From contig NZ_SRXV01000003.1 in NCBI RefSeq assembly GCF_004793635.1, positions 62,001 through 126,000 of the forward strand: a stretch of 64,000 nt of DNA, in the 5' to 3' direction. Made by a program: the position numbers and the translations under genes. Source of the DNA: Marinicauda pacifica. GTDB lineage: Bacteria > Pseudomonadota > Alphaproteobacteria > Caulobacterales > Maricaulaceae. Under the pieces are notes generated by a model. The model searched no databases, was not told where the DNA came from, and saw nothing but the letters and a program-made list of their open reading frames with translations. Positions 34,526-44,759 of the stretch are shown one piece after another; position 1 is the first letter of the stretch, and each line of letters opens with the position of its first letter.

Positions 34526-35653
34526 TCAGCCCAGCGTGTTGCGGATCGCGTCGATCACGCGCTGCTGGCGCTCGCCGTCCAGATAGCCGTCCATCGGCAA
34601 GGAGACGACACGATCGGCAGCCGCTTCGGTGACCGGAAGACCGCCAGGCGCCTTGGGATAGCGCGCATAGGGCGGCTGCGTGTGCAACGGGCGCGGATAA
34701 TAGACTGCCGTGGGCACACCCTGATCGGCCATCGCCTTGCGGAACGCGTCACGATCATCGACTTCGATCGTGTACTGCGCCCAGACCGACCGGCCGCCCG
34801 CGATGACGTGGTGAGGCTTGACTGCATTGCCAAAGCCCGCCGCATAGCGCTGGGCCGCCTCGTTGCGTTTGGCGATCTCGTCTTCGAACACGTCCATCTT
34901 CGACAGAAGGATCGCGGCCTGGATCGTGTCGAGTCGCGAATTCATGCCGATCCGGGCATATTCGTAGCGGTCGGACCCTTCCCCGTGCACGTGCAGCGAC
35001 TTGATGGTCGCGTAGTCGGCAGCGTCGCGCATCAGGATCGCCCCGCCATCGCCGTAGCAGCCGAGCGGCTTGGCCGGATAGAAGCTGATCGTGGCCACGT
35101 CGGCCCAGTGAATCGGATGTTCGTCGTTGAGCGTGCAGCCGAAGCCCTGCGCGGAATCGGCAATCAATTTAAGGCCGTGGCGCCGGGTCAGCGCGCTGAT
35201 GGCCGGATAGTCGGCCGGCTGACCGAACAGGTCCACCGCGATCACGGCCACTGGATTGAGCTCACCCGCCTCCACGACACTCTCGATCGCTGCCTGCAGC
35301 GAAGCCGGGTCCATGCAATACGTGTCCGGATCGATATCGACGAAGACCGGCGTCGCGCCCAGCCAGGGCACGACTTCTGCGGTGGACGCGAAGGTGAAGC
35401 TTGGCACGAACACCGCATCGCCCGGCTTCAGGCCCCACGCCATTAGCGGGAGGACCAGGGCATCGGTGCCGTTGGCGCACGCCAGCGCATGGGGCGCCCG
35501 GCCGAACTCCTTGAGCCGCGTCTCGAGCTCCTGAACCTCCGGGCCGAGGACATAGCGTCCTTCCTCGATCACCTTGGCGATGCGCCGGTCGAGATCATCC
35601 TTGATACGCGCACGTTGGGCGGCCAGGTCGATAAACGGGATCATGTCTGTCAC
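34526..35653 (-). CDS. DegT/DnrJ/EryC1/StrS-family sugar aminotransferase (WbpE-like)
   Basis: PLP-dependent enzyme aminating nucleotide-linked keto-sugars for surface glycans. It has 375 residues. It has ACANGTDALVLPLMA, FVPSFTFASTAEVV, DSAQGFGCTLN, the PLP-lysine block ISFYPAKPLGCYGDGGAI (family-typical SFxPxKxLG), and MNSRLDTIQAAILLSKMD. The close match to the WbpE/WlbC pattern suggests UDP-2-acetamido-3-amino-glucuronate synthesis, but the partner oxidase and acetyltransferase are not in the window. The start is GTG with AGGA 9 bases upstream; an ATG three codons later is possible. It lies 88 bases after glmS. Confidence 0.92.
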   Translation of the reverse strand: MTDMIPFIDLAAQRARIKDDLDRRIAKVIEEGRYVLGPEVQELETRLKEFGRAPHALACANGTDALVLPLMAWGLKPGDAVFVPSFTFASTAEVVPWLGATPVFVDIDPDTYCMDPASLQAAIESVVEAGELNPVAVIAVDLFGQPADYPAISALTRRHGLKLIADSAQGFGCTLNDEHPIHWADVATISFYPAKPLGCYGDGGAILMRDAADYATIKSLHVHGEGSDRYEYARIGMNSRLDTIQAAILLSKMDVFEDEIAKRNEAAQRYAAGFGNAVKPHHVIAGGRSVWAQYTIEVDDRDAFRKAMADQGVPTAVYYPRPLHTQPPYARYPKAPGGLPVTEAAADRVVSLPMDGYLDGERQQRVIDAIRNTLG

Positions 35654-35741
35654 GGAGCTAGGTCCTGTCTGCGGGCAAATAATGCGGTGCGGCGCGGGAG
35701 TAGCCGGACCCGCGCCAGCGATAAAATCACGAATGGTTTCG

Positions 35742-37562
35742 CTATTCTACGGTGACCGATTTGGCGAGATTGCGCGGTTGATCGACGTCCGTCCCCTTGT
35801 GAACGGCGACGTGGTAGGCGATCAGCTGCACGGCCACGGCTGCAGACATCAAATTGGCCGCGCCGCGTGCCGCGGGGAGCAGGATGCTGGCCTGCACCAG
35901 TCCCTCCAGCGCCTCGGCGCCAGCCTCGTCGGTCAGGGCCAGGACGTGCGCACCGCGTGCGCGCACCTGTTCGATAGAGGAGCGCGTCTTGGCAAACAGG
36001 CTATCGCTCGGCGCCAGCACGATGACCGACACCCCCTCTTCGACCAGCGCGATCGGACCGTGCTTGAGCTCGCCCGCCGCATAGCCCTCGGCGTGAATGT
36101 AGCTGATTTCCTTCAGCTTCAGTGCGCCTTCCAGGGCCATCGGGAAATACTGATCGCGGCCAAGATACAGCACGATCTCGCTGCGGCTGAGATCGCGGGC
36201 AAGCTGGTCGATCTGCCCGTCTGCGCGCAACGCCTCCGACATCGTGCCAGGGATGGCCATGAGCTGGGCCACATGATCGGTCACAGAAGCTGTATCCAGA
36301 TGACCGCGTTCGATTCCGGCACGCACCGCCAGGCAGGCGAGCGCTGCCAGCTGGCAGCTGAACGCCTTGGTCGATGCGACGCCGATTTCCGGCCCGGCCA
36401 GCGTCGGGGCCACGATGTCGGCCTCGCGCGCCATGGTCGAATGGGCTGTGTTGACCAGCGCAACCGTGATCAGGCCCGCCGCCTTGCACAGACGCATGGC
36501 TTCTAGCGTGTCAGCGGTCTCCCCGGACTGGGAGATGAAAAGGGCAACGTCACCCTCCAGAAATGCCGGGTCTCGATAGCGGAACTCCGACGCGATATCG
36601 ACCTCGGTGGGCAAGCGCGCAATGCGTTCAAACCAGTACTCGGCGACTTCACCGGCATAGGCTGCCGTCCCGCAGCCCACGATCAGGAGGCGGCTGGCCT
36701 TGGAGAAGTCGAGCCCGTCGCGGGCGCGTATGGTATTTTCCACCTGATCCACATAGGCGCCCAGCGTGCGCGCCACGACTTCGGGCTGCTCGTGGATCTC
36801 CTTCTCCATGAAATGGCGGTAGCTGCCCTTCTCCGCCAGGACCGGGGAGAGCTGCGCGGGCTGAACCGGCCGGGTGACGGCGCGCCCGGTCAGATCGGTG
36901 ATGTCGACCCGGCCCGGACGAACCGCGGCAATCTCGCCGTCTTCCAGAAAGATCAGCGACTGGGCCTCGCCGGCGAGCGCGAGTGGATCGGATGCCAAAT
37001 AGCCCGCCGTGTCGTCGAAACCGGCAAGCAGCGGCGCCCCCCGCCGTGCCCCCAGTAGCAGATCGTCTTCGCCATCGACCATGACCGCGAGAGAATAGGC
37101 GCCCTCCAGCTTGCGTACGGTGCGTTGAAAGGCATCGACCACGTCATTGCTCTCTTCGAGCGCAGCCGCGTAGAGCCAGGCAATGACTTCGGTATCGGTC
37201 TGACTATGGAAGGTCGCCCCGGCCTTGGTCGTCGCCTCCCGCAAACTGCGATAGTTTTCGATGATGCCGTTATGCACAACGTGGACGCGTCCGGCCGTGT
37301 GCGGATGCGCGTTGGCCTCGGTCGCGGGACCGTGGGTAGCCCAGCGTGTATGCGCGATGCCGCATGAGCCGGCCTCGCGCGAATTCCAGGCTGCTTTCAG
37401 CTCGTTGACCTTGCCGGCCACGCGGACCCGGACGATCCCGCCCTCGCCGTCTGTCACGCTGAGCCCGGCGGAATCGTAGCCGCGATACTCAAGACGCTCC
37501 AGTCCCTGAATGAGGACTCGGGCTGCGTCAGGCCGCCCGGTTACCGCGATAATGCCACACAT
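35742..37562 (-). CDS. glmS: Glutamine--fructose-6-phosphate aminotransferase
   Basis: Makes glucosamine-6-P from fructose-6-P and glutamine, the entry to UDP-GlcNAc. It has 606 residues. The processed N-terminal Cys nucleophile lies in MCGIIAVTG; the glutaminase has GIAHTRWATHGPATEANAHP; two SIS domains follow with ISQSGETADTLEAM and YLGRDQYFPMALEGALKLKE; the C-terminus PRNLAKSVTVE is canonical. No glmS ribozyme is visible in the 111-base leader. It lies between rmlA and the aminotransferase on the same strand. Confidence 0.98.
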   Translation of the reverse strand: MCGIIAVTGRPDAARVLIQGLERLEYRGYDSAGLSVTDGEGGIVRVRVAGKVNELKAAWNSREAGSCGIAHTRWATHGPATEANAHPHTAGRVHVVHNGIIENYRSLREATTKAGATFHSQTDTEVIAWLYAAALEESNDVVDAFQRTVRKLEGAYSLAVMVDGEDDLLLGARRGAPLLAGFDDTAGYLASDPLALAGEAQSLIFLEDGEIAAVRPGRVDITDLTGRAVTRPVQPAQLSPVLAEKGSYRHFMEKEIHEQPEVVARTLGAYVDQVENTIRARDGLDFSKASRLLIVGCGTAAYAGEVAEYWFERIARLPTEVDIASEFRYRDPAFLEGDVALFISQSGETADTLEAMRLCKAAGLITVALVNTAHSTMAREADIVAPTLAGPEIGVASTKAFSCQLAALACLAVRAGIERGHLDTASVTDHVAQLMAIPGTMSEALRADGQIDQLARDLSRSEIVLYLGRDQYFPMALEGALKLKEISYIHAEGYAAGELKHGPIALVEEGVSVIVLAPSDSLFAKTRSSIEQVRARGAHVLALTDEAGAEALEGLVQASILLPAARGAANLMSAAVAVQLIAYHVAVHKGTDVDQPRNLAKSVTVE

Positions 37563-37673
37563 CGAATACGTCCTAGAGGTTAGCGCCGAGGGCTTCTCCT
37601 AGAGCAGGCCGAAGACCGCGTCAGCCTGCCAGCGTGACACAATTCGTTTCAGAGTTTCACACGCTGCGCAGGT

Positions 37674-38549
37674 TTACCGGCCTTCTTTGGCGACCGAGGC
37701 GAGATACTTGCAGTAGGGATTCTTCGGAAATTCTTTGGCGAGGGCGCGCAGCTGGCCCGCGTCGATCCAGCCATTGCGGAAGGCGATTTCCTCCACACAG
37801 CCGACACGAAGCCCCTGGCGCTCCTCGATGGTGCGCACATATTCGGCCGCCTGCAGCAGCGCGTCGTGGGTGCCGGTATCGAGCCAGGCAAAGCCGCGTC
37901 CCAGTGTCTGGACGTTCAGGGCGCCCTGTTCGAGATACATCTCGTTCAGTGTGGTGATTTCCAGCTCGCCGCGGGCAGACGGCTTGACCTCACGCGCCAT
38001 TTGCGGGGCGCGTCCATCGTAGAAATACAGGCCGGTGACTGCAAAATTCGATTTCGGCTTGGCCGGCTTTTCCTCGAGGCTCTTGGCTTTCCCCGTCTCG
38101 TCGAACTCGACCACGCCGTAGCGCTCGGGATCGTTGACGCGGTAGGCGAAGACGCTTGCGCCGTCGTCTTGCGCGCTGGCGTTCTTGAGGATCTTCGAGA
38201 AGCCTTCGCCATGGAAGATGTTGTCGCCCAGCACCAGTGCGCTCGGCGCTCCGTCCAGGAATTCCTCGCCAAGGATAAAGGCTTGCGCCAGCCCGTCAGG
38301 TTTCGGCTGCACGATGTAGGAGAAGCTCAGACCCAGGCTCGATCCATCGCCGAGCAGATGCCTGAAGAGCGGCTGGTCATGCTCGGTCGTGATGATCAGG
38401 ATGTCCCGGATACCGGCCAGCATGAGGACCGATAGCGGGTAGTAGATCATCGGCTTGTCATACACCGGCAGAAGCTGTTTGGACACGGCGCGAGTAATCG
38501 GGTGAAGCCGAGTTCCAGCCCCTCCGGCCAGAATGATCCCTTTACGCAT
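37674..38549 (-). CDS. rfbA: Glucose-1-phosphate thymidylyltransferase
   Basis: Forms dTDP-glucose, the first step of dTDP-L-rhamnose. It has 291 residues. The nucleotide loop is [27 protein letters not shown], followed by [29 protein letters not shown], the allosteric-type [20 protein letters not shown], and [21 protein letters not shown]. Its ATG lies 8 bases inside the end of rfbD, giving the operon order rfbC-B-D-A. glmS follows 111 bases downstream of its start region in the opposite order of reading. Confidence 0.97.
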   Translation of the reverse strand: MRKGIILAGGAGTRLHPITRAVSKQLLPVYDKPMIYYPLSVLMLAGIRDILIITTEHDQPLFRHLLGDGSSLGLSFSYIVQPKPDGLAQAFILGEEFLDGAPSALVLGDNIFHGEGFSKILKNASAQDDGASVFAYRVNDPERYGVVEFDETGKAKSLEEKPAKPKSNFAVTGLYFYDGRAPQMAREVKPSARGELEITTLNEMYLEQGALNVQTLGRGFAWLDTGTHDALLQAAEYVRTIEERQGLRVGCVEEIAFRNGWIDAGQLRALAKEFPKNPYCKYLASVAKEGR

Positions 38550-39441
38550 GGTGGCTCGCATCCTCGTTCCTGGCCAGTTCCTGCAGCGTCTCGGCAAGCG
38601 CGTCCCGCCAATCCCGCGGCTCGATAGCAAATTGCTGCTCAATCTTCGATGTCGACAAGACCGAATTCTTCGGACGACGGGCCGGAGTGGGGTAGTCCTT
38701 TGTCTCGATCGCTTCAACATGGGGCGCAGCGAAGGCCCACCCGGCGGTCTGCTCGAAGATTTCCCGCGCGAAACCGCACCAGCTGGTCTCGCCCGCACCG
38801 CAATAATGATAGATGCCGCCGGCGCCCGGCTTGTCCATCTGGCCGGCTACCGCCACGAGCATGCGCGCAATGTCGCCGGCCTGTGTGGGGCAGCCATGCT
38901 GGTCGTCCACCACTCGCAGAGCGTCGCGCTCGCGCCCCACGCGCAGCATGGTCTTCACGAAGTTGTTTCCGTGATGGGAATAGACCCAAGCCGTGCGCAC
39001 GATGGCGAAGCGCTCCAGCACGTCGGCGAGGCGCTGCTCGCCTTCGAGCTTGGTCCGCCCGTAAGCGCCGATCGGTGCGACCGGGTCATCCTCGGTATAT
39101 GCGCCATCTTTCTCGCCATCGAAGACATAATCGGTCGAGATGTGGATCATCGCCGCGCCGCGACGCTTGCAGGCCCTGGCGGCCGCCTCCACCGACAATG
39201 CATTGACTGCCCGGGCGAGCTCTTCTTCCTCTTCTGCGCGATCGACCGCGGTGTAGGCCGCGCAGTTGATCAGAATGTCGAAAGGCTCAGCCGCGTCTAT
39301 GGCGCGCTCGACACTGGCAGGTTCGGCCATATCCAGCTCGGGCCGCGCCAGCACCTGATGGGCGACGCCCGAAGCAGCGAGCTGCCGACGCAGCTCGCTC
39401 GCGACCTGCCCGTTCGCGCCGATCTGGAGAATGGATGTCAC
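38542..39441 (-). CDS. rfbD: dTDP-4-dehydrorhamnose reductase
   Basis: Last step of dTDP-L-rhamnose synthesis (NAD(P)H reduction). It has 299 residues. Rossmann loop [28 protein letters not shown], catalytic Ser/Thr-Tyr-Lys in ISTDYVFDG and YGRTKLEGE, and [18 protein letters not shown] are present. The usual GxxGQxG loop reads GANGQVA. The start is GTG overlapping the rfbB stop as GTGA, and the stop overlaps rfbA by 8 bases: tight coupling. Confidence 0.96.
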   Translation of the reverse strand: MTSILQIGANGQVASELRRQLAASGVAHQVLARPELDMAEPASVERAIDAAEPFDILINCAAYTAVDRAEEEEELARAVNALSVEAAARACKRRGAAMIHISTDYVFDGEKDGAYTEDDPVAPIGAYGRTKLEGEQRLADVLERFAIVRTAWVYSHHGNNFVKTMLRVGRERDALRVVDDQHGCPTQAGDIARMLVAVAGQMDKPGAGGIYHYCGAGETSWCGFAREIFEQTAGWAFAAPHVEAIETKDYPTPARRPKNSVLSTSKIEQQFAIEPRDWRDALAETLQELARNEDASHHA

Positions 39442-40502
39442 TTGGCCCGCTCCGGGACCGAAAGGCCCAGCCGCTTCCGGGCAATTCCATTGCGCGCCTC
39501 GACCGCCTGCCACCACCACGCATTGTCGAGATACCATTGAACGGTCTGACGCAGGCCCTGCTCCACCGTGACACGCGGTTCCCAGCCGAGCTCGCGCTTG
39601 ATCTTGGTCGCGTCGATCGCATACCGGAAATCATGCCCTGGCCGATCGGTTACATGGGTGATCTGGTCTTCATACCGGCCGCTCGCGCGCGGTGAAATCT
39701 CGTCGAGGATCGCGCAGATCGTCCGCACCAGCTCGATATTCTTCACCTCGTTATTGCCGCCGACATTATAGGTCTCGCCCAGCTCGCCGCGCGTGAGAAT
39801 CGTCAGCAGCGCGTCGGCATGATCCTCGACATACAACCAGTCACGAATATTCATGCCCTTGCCGTAGACGGGAATGGGTTCGCCGGCGAGCGCATTGAGG
39901 ATGACGACGGGCACCAGCTTTTCAGGAAACTGGTAAGGTCCGTAATTGTTGGAGCAATTGGAGATGACCACAGGGAGACTGAAAGTCTCGCCCCAGGCGC
40001 GCACCAGCATGTCCGACGACGCCTTGCTGGCCGAGTATGGCGAATTGGGCCGGTAGGCCGTTTCCTCGGTGAACTGTCCGGTATCGCCCAGCGTACCGTA
40101 GACCTCGTCGGTCGATACATGGTGGACGCGGAAGGCCGCGGCCCGCGCGCTGTCCAGGGCGGCCAGATAGGCCCGGCTGGCTTCGAGCAGCGTGTAGGTG
40201 CCGACAATGTTGGTCTCGATGAAGTCGGACGGCCCGTCGATCGACCGGTCCACGTGGGATTCGGCCGCCAGGTGCATCACCGTGTCCGGCTGGTGGCGCC
40301 TGAACACCTCGTCGAGCGCGGCCCGGTCGCAGATATCGACCTGCTCGAACGCGTGGCGAGCTGGCGCCAGGTCTTTCACATTGTCCAGGTTGGCAGCGTA
40401 GGTGAGCTTGTCGAGATTGACGACGTCGAACCCGCGCTCAACCGCGGTTCGAACCACTGCCGAGCCGATAAAGCCGGCCCCGCCTGTGACAAGAATCTTC
40501 AT
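39438..40502 (-). CDS. rfbB: dTDP-glucose 4,6-dehydratase
   Basis: Second step of dTDP-rhamnose synthesis. It has 354 residues. It has NAD loop [56 protein letters not shown] with the catalytic Asp-Glu, [34 protein letters not shown], and [13 protein letters not shown]. All catalytic residues appear intact. It is second in rfbCBDA, 48 bases after rfbC. Confidence 0.97.
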   Translation of the reverse strand: MKILVTGGAGFIGSAVVRTAVERGFDVVNLDKLTYAANLDNVKDLAPARHAFEQVDICDRAALDEVFRRHQPDTVMHLAAESHVDRSIDGPSDFIETNIVGTYTLLEASRAYLAALDSARAAAFRVHHVSTDEVYGTLGDTGQFTEETAYRPNSPYSASKASSDMLVRAWGETFSLPVVISNCSNNYGPYQFPEKLVPVVILNALAGEPIPVYGKGMNIRDWLYVEDHADALLTILTRGELGETYNVGGNNEVKNIELVRTICAILDEISPRASGRYEDQITHVTDRPGHDFRYAIDATKIKRELGWEPRVTVEQGLRQTVQWYLDNAWWWQAVEARNGIARKRLGLSVPERAK

Positions 40503-40550
40503 TGTCCCCTCATCTTCCTGTCAGACCACACTGGCGCGCGTGAGTTCCGG

Positions 40551-41108
40551 CTAAACGCTGAACGGGGAGTCGAACTCGGCCCACGTCACCGCGTCCTTGT
40601 CCTTGCCCGAGAGCACCGGCTCGCCATCCAGCTCCCCCCAGTCGATGGCCAGGTCCGCATCGTTCCAGAGAACCGAGCCGTCGCACTCGGCCGAGTAGAA
40701 ACTTGTGACCTTGTAAACAACTTCGGTGTGCGGTTCCAAGGTGAGGAAGCCGTGCAGGAATCCGGCCGGGACGAGAATCTGCTTGCCGTTTTCGGCCGAC
40801 AAGGTCGCGCTGACCCATCGGCCATAGCTCGCCGACCCTTTCCTGGCATCGACCGCGACATCGAGCACCGAGCCGCGGACAACTCGCACCAGCTTGTCCT
40901 GGGCAAAGGGCGGCGCCTGATAGTGCAGGCCTCGTAACGTGCCCGCATCGCGCGAATAGGAATGGTTGTCCTGAACAAATTCCAGATCGACACCCGCAGC
41001 TGCGAGCGCTTTTTGATTATACGTCTCGCTGAACCAGCCACGATCGTCACCGAACCGTCTCGGCTCGATGATCTTCACGCCGGGAAGCTCAAGGTCGGTC
41101 ACATTCAT
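40551..41108 (-). CDS. rfbC: dTDP-4-dehydrorhamnose 3,5-epimerase
   Basis: Third step of dTDP-rhamnose synthesis. It has 185 residues in a cupin fold. The start MNVTDLELPGVKIIEPRRFG, then DDRGWFSETYNQ, GTLRGLHYQAPPFAQDKLVRV with the catalytic His, VPAGFLHGFLTLEPHTEVVYKVT, and SVLWNDADLAIDW are canonical. I chose the ATG consistent with the family N-terminus. It is first gene of rfbCBDA; the 202 bases upstream are shared with the divergent methyltransferase-fusion gene and probably contain both promoters. Confidence 0.96.
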   Translation of the reverse strand: MNVTDLELPGVKIIEPRRFGDDRGWFSETYNQKALAAAGVDLEFVQDNHSYSRDAGTLRGLHYQAPPFAQDKLVRVVRGSVLDVAVDARKGSASYGRWVSATLSAENGKQILVPAGFLHGFLTLEPHTEVVYKVTSFYSAECDGSVLWNDADLAIDWGELDGEPVLSGKDKDAVTWAEFDSPFSV

Positions 41109-41310
41109 TATAAAATTCGCGCTGCATCGGGCTGAAAAAGACCTGCGGGAGTCGGCATCCCGCGCGAGTGGGTAAAGCACTTCAGGCCGGGAAAGACAAT
41201 CCACGCATCGCCAGGGCACGCCCTGCGATTGCAGGTCGAGCACCGCAGCTCGGCCTGTCGGCCCGGCAGGTCACGAAGCGCGATGTTGTGAGCCCGCTTC
41301 AGAGCGCGTA

Positions 41311-42927
41311 TTGCAGAATACGGAGCGTTATTCGGCGCACATCCGTTCAGATGAGACCGTTCAATTGAAATCCGCATCGTCAGACACCCAGTTCAGGAGA
41401 CATTGCTACCAGCGCCTGTCCTCCCTCGCCGAGGGCCGCCGGGTCGTAGAGGTCGGCTGCGGCGCGGGCGAGGGGCTTCGCCAGCTAGGCAGAACGGCGC
41501 GGTCCCTGATCGGGCTAGAAAGCGACGAGCAAGCGGCACGCACCGCCGGCGAACGCTATGACGGGGTCGAGCATATCCATGTCGGCCCGATGAGCGGACC
41601 GGTACTGCCGCTCGACGATAACAGTGTCGACCTGCTGGTCTGTCTCGACGAGGCTACCGCACGCCTTGTGCTGACAGACGCAGCGCGTGTTCTCTCCGGC
41701 GAGGGTCTCGCCGTCTTCCTGGAACATCTTGATGCGCAACAGCAAGGCCCTGCGGTCGACGCAGGCCTGCGATCTGCATCGCGGTATGCGCTTTCGCAGA
41801 TGAGCGGCTCCGTCTTCTTCCCGCTCGAGACGCCACCCGCCGCGCAGTCGGAAGCGGAGGCGGTCTTGCCGGCAGGTTGCGGCGAACCGGCCTGGGTTCT
41901 CGGACTGTACAACAAGACGGGCGCACCCGTGCCCGAGCTTTCGCCGTCCCTCTTTGCGCTGCCGGCCACGGCGGGTGAGCAGGCGGGCAATGCCGGCGAG
42001 CCGCAGACATGGATTCCGCAAAGTCTTGACCTTGAGGATACGCAGGCCGGGCTTCCAGGGGCCGCCGATCTCTTCCTCGCCCACGACATTCCCTTCCAGG
42101 TTCGTTCGCGTCAGGCAGTCATGCAGGGCGCGGAGGGCAAGAGCGCGCCCTGGCTGTCTGCTTCAACGGCCTTCATGACGGATGGCGCCATCATGGAAAT
42201 CCTGGTCGCCGACGCGCAGGCCAAACGCCAGCCCGAGACCCCGGAGCCAGGCTCGGCCTATATTCTCGCGCCGGGAAAGACGGGATCCGACTGGGCGTTC
42301 ATGATCGATCATGCACTCGTTGTATGGACCGGCGGGGGCTGGCTTGAGATCCACCCGAAAGCGGGCTGGCTGGCGCGCGATACCGGGGCGGACTGTTCTG
42401 TTATATTCGAAGGTGGCCGCTGGATATCACTCGGCGCGATGCATCTGACGGCCACCGGCGAAAAGGGGCGCCTGAACATGACCACATCGGACGAAACCGG
42501 GTCCGTGCGCGAGATATTCCATATCCCCGGCACTGCCACTGTCGGCAGCGAGCCTGGCTATGGCTTGCGTCACAACGAGCATGCATGGAATGTGAGCCTG
42601 AGCCACGCCCATGGCGGTTTCTACATACACGATGCGAAGGCCGGACAGTTCCCGATGGTCATCTGGCCCGGCGCGCCGAGCGGCGCGCTCGAGGTGGGCA
42701 GTGACGGCGCTCTCATCCATCGAGGCCACGCCTTCGTGTCAGCGGAAGGTCACCTGCGCGTGAAGAGTATCGAGCTCGATGATCTGATTGCTGGCACACC
42801 GGCCCCGGCGGGCACCACTGTTATGGTCGTATCAGCCGGCAGCGAGCCCAGGCTGGCGTTCAGCGATGGCGAGGCGTGGCGGTGGCCTGACGGTGCGGCC
42901 GTATCGGCTGCAGCGCAACGCGACTAG
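41311..42927 (+). CDS. SAM methyltransferase fused to a DUF2793-like domain
   Basis: A 538-residue two-part protein. Residues about 25-140 are a class I SAM methyltransferase: motif I RRVVEVGCGAGEGLRQLG, acidic post-I SLIGLESD, motif II/III DNSVDLLVCLDE and VLSGEGLAVFLEHL. The C-terminal half contains a DUF2793-like module (GSAYILAPGKTGSDWA, HALVVWTGGGWLEIHPKAG, VIFEGGRWISLG), known to me from phage or GTA tail-associated proteins, followed by a beta-rich tail. The combination is unfamiliar. The start is TTG by the longest reading; a TTG at 41365 is an alternative. It ends 39 bases before gspJ. Confidence 0.78.
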   Translation: MQNTERYSAHIRSDETVQLKSASSDTQFRRHCYQRLSSLAEGRRVVEVGCGAGEGLRQLGRTARSLIGLESDEQAARTAGERYDGVEHIHVGPMSGPVLPLDDNSVDLLVCLDEATARLVLTDAARVLSGEGLAVFLEHLDAQQQGPAVDAGLRSASRYALSQMSGSVFFPLETPPAAQSEAEAVLPAGCGEPAWVLGLYNKTGAPVPELSPSLFALPATAGEQAGNAGEPQTWIPQSLDLEDTQAGLPGAADLFLAHDIPFQVRSRQAVMQGAEGKSAPWLSASTAFMTDGAIMEILVADAQAKRQPETPEPGSAYILAPGKTGSDWAFMIDHALVVWTGGGWLEIHPKAGWLARDTGADCSVIFEGGRWISLGAMHLTATGEKGRLNMTTSDETGSVREIFHIPGTATVGSEPGYGLRHNEHAWNVSLSHAHGGFYIHDAKAGQFPMVIWPGAPSGALEVGSDGALIHRGHAFVSAEGHLRVKSIELDDLIAGTPAPAGTTVMVVSAGSEPRLAFSDGEAWRWPDGAAVSAAAQRD

Positions 42928-42966
42928 CCCGCCTTCAATACCGGCCCCGCCGGGTGGAGTTGGAAT

Positions 42967-43638
42967 ATGCGATCCAGGCAGACAGTACCAATGACTCGCG
43001 AGGCCGGATTCACGCTGATCGAAATGCTGATCATGCTGATTATCAGCGGCTTTGTTGCCACCTTGACCATCGAGGCGATCCGCGCGGCAAGCACCAACGC
43101 GATCCGGGTCGAGCAGGCCGCACGCTCGGTTGCCGGCGAGCTGATCGATGAGCGGATTTTCCGAACTGCCGTCGAGGCCAGCAGGACCGCCTATCAGGAA
43201 CGCCCGGGCCGCTTTAGCGGCGACACGACCGGCTTCCAGTCGGTTACTGCCCAGCCGGTCACCGGCTATGCGGGAGAAATGCGTCCCTATGCGGTGCGCT
43301 TTGAGCAGGAGGCCGGAGGCGTTTCCCTGATCTACGAAGAAGGCGAAGCAACCTATCAGCTTGGCTGGTGGGAGGGCGTTGATGTCGGATTCGAATATTT
43401 CGGCACCCTGCCCCAGTCGGTAGACCTTACCGGCCCAGTGCTCGAGCTGGAACGAGAATGGGTCGATACCTGGCCGCGCCCCGATCACAGCACCCTGTAT
43501 TATTCACCGCTCCCGGAAGCGGTTCGCATCCAGGTGCGCTCGGAGGGGCACACCAGCCTCGATATGATCATCGCCTTCCCTGCAGACGGTGCGCCGCCGG
43601 TCCGGGTCGAGGACATAATGGGGAGGTCCATACCGTGA
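42967..43638 (+). CDS. gspJ: Type II secretion minor pseudopilin GspJ-like
   Basis: A 223-residue class III signal (prepilin) protein. Basic leader, then cleavage motif AG/FTLIEMLI with Glu at mature +5 and a hydrophobic helix LIMLIISGFVATLTIEAI. The length and WW/aromatic-rich C-terminal domain (YQLGWWEGVDVGFEYFG) fit GspJ rather than GspG/H/I. It is directly followed by gspK through a GTGA overlap. GGAG lies 7 bases before the ATG. Confidence 0.85.
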   Translation: MRSRQTVPMTREAGFTLIEMLIMLIISGFVATLTIEAIRAASTNAIRVEQAARSVAGELIDERIFRTAVEASRTAYQERPGRFSGDTTGFQSVTAQPVTGYAGEMRPYAVRFEQEAGGVSLIYEEGEATYQLGWWEGVDVGFEYFGTLPQSVDLTGPVLELEREWVDTWPRPDHSTLYYSPLPEAVRIQVRSEGHTSLDMIIAFPADGAPPVRVEDIMGRSIP

Positions 43639-44759
43639 AGCCGGGTCATGATGACGGATACGTTCTTCCGATCGCGCTAGCCGCAATCATGGCCATATCG
43701 CTGATAGCGGCCATCGCGGCGGCTCAGGTTCAGAAGGCCAACGAGGCCGTGTTCCAGCTTTCACACCACACAGCGACCGAGGCCGAGCTCATTTCGGCAG
43801 AGCAGACTGTCCTGTTCTACCTGATGACCGAGCCGATCACCCGCGGGGGCATTGAGATTGGCGGAGAGGGCGACCCACTCGGCCTTCTCAACCGGGGCGG
43901 CGCGGGTCCACGGCGTGCTGGCAATGTTCAGCTCATTCGGGTGGATGCAAGGCCCTACCTCGTGGAGGACAGCGGCGGCTTCGTTCGCCTCATTGCAGAC
44001 CAGACGCTTTTGAATCTGTCGGCAGACGCACCGGGAACTCTGGAGACCGCACTGGAAATTCTGGGCGAAGACCCGGCGCTGACCCAGCGTCTGTTCGCCC
44101 AAATCGGAGACTATGAAGACAGCGACGACCTGCGCCGGATCGGCGGCGCCGAAGCTGATGACTATCCGGAGGGCTCGGCGGGGCCGGCCAACCGCCCTCT
44201 GCGGGACTCGCTTGAAGTCTGCTCCATCCCGGCATGGCGCGAGCTGTCGCTCTGCGGCGATCGGGGGCGCCTCCTGCTTCTGACCAGCGTGAGACCAAAC
44301 AGCCGGCTCAACCCTCGGCTCATGACCCCCTTCCTGCGCGAGGCCCTGATTGGTGAACGAGGCTCGCCGTTTTCCGCTTCGATGTCGGGTCTGCCCGGCC
44401 GGCCTCGGCCGGGTGAGGAAGAGACCTCCATGCCCAGGCCGGACGAAATCGTGAATTTCGCGATGTACGGCCGCCCGGAGCTCGACCACGCAAGCGATCC
44501 ATTCGATGTCGTCACTTTGCCCGGGCCGCGCTTTACCGTCGTAGCCCAGTCCGAAGACGGATCGCATGCGCGCGCGACGGTCTACGAATTGACGCCCAGC
44601 AGCGTGTTTGCCCCCTTCACGGTTCATAGCAAATACGCTATCGGAGGGTCTTATGCGGGCGAGGTTCTTTTCATAGACGATGCGGAACAGGTTGACACCC
44701 TTCCCCGCCCGGCCGGCAACTCAAGTTCTGGCATCGGGCGCGGTCAAACGCGGCGGTAG
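43635..44759 (+). CDS. gspK: Type II secretion minor pseudopilin GspK-like
   Basis: A 374-residue large minor pseudopilin that caps the T2SS pseudopilus. The N-terminal prepilin-like helix GYVLPIALAAIMAISLIAAI lacks the usual FT motif, which GspK members often lose. The body has the GspK-type helical insert (LLNLSADAPGTLETALEIL and AQIGDYEDSDDLRRIGGAE) and a late ARATVYEL strand. The start is a GTG overlapping the gspJ stop. It overlaps gspL by 80 bases if the earliest gspL start is used. Confidence 0.85.
   Translation: MKPGHDDGYVLPIALAAIMAISLIAAIAAAQVQKANEAVFQLSHHTATEAELISAEQTVLFYLMTEPITRGGIEIGGEGDPLGLLNRGGAGPRRAGNVQLIRVDARPYLVEDSGGFVRLIADQTLLNLSADAPGTLETALEILGEDPALTQRLFAQIGDYEDSDDLRRIGGAEADDYPEGSAGPANRPLRDSLEVCSIPAWRELSLCGDRGRLLLLTSVRPNSRLNPRLMTPFLREALIGERGSPFSASMSGLPGRPRPGEEETSMPRPDEIVNFAMYGRPELDHASDPFDVVTLPGPRFTVVAQSEDGSHARATVYELTPSSVFAPFTVHSKYAIGGSYAGEVLFIDDAEQVDTLPRPAGNSSSGIGRGQTRR

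Noticed and set aside
37563-37673. Possible glmS ribozyme in the glmS leader
   Set aside because: The ribozyme is typical of Gram-positive bacteria. The leader is short and shows no double-pseudoknot core.
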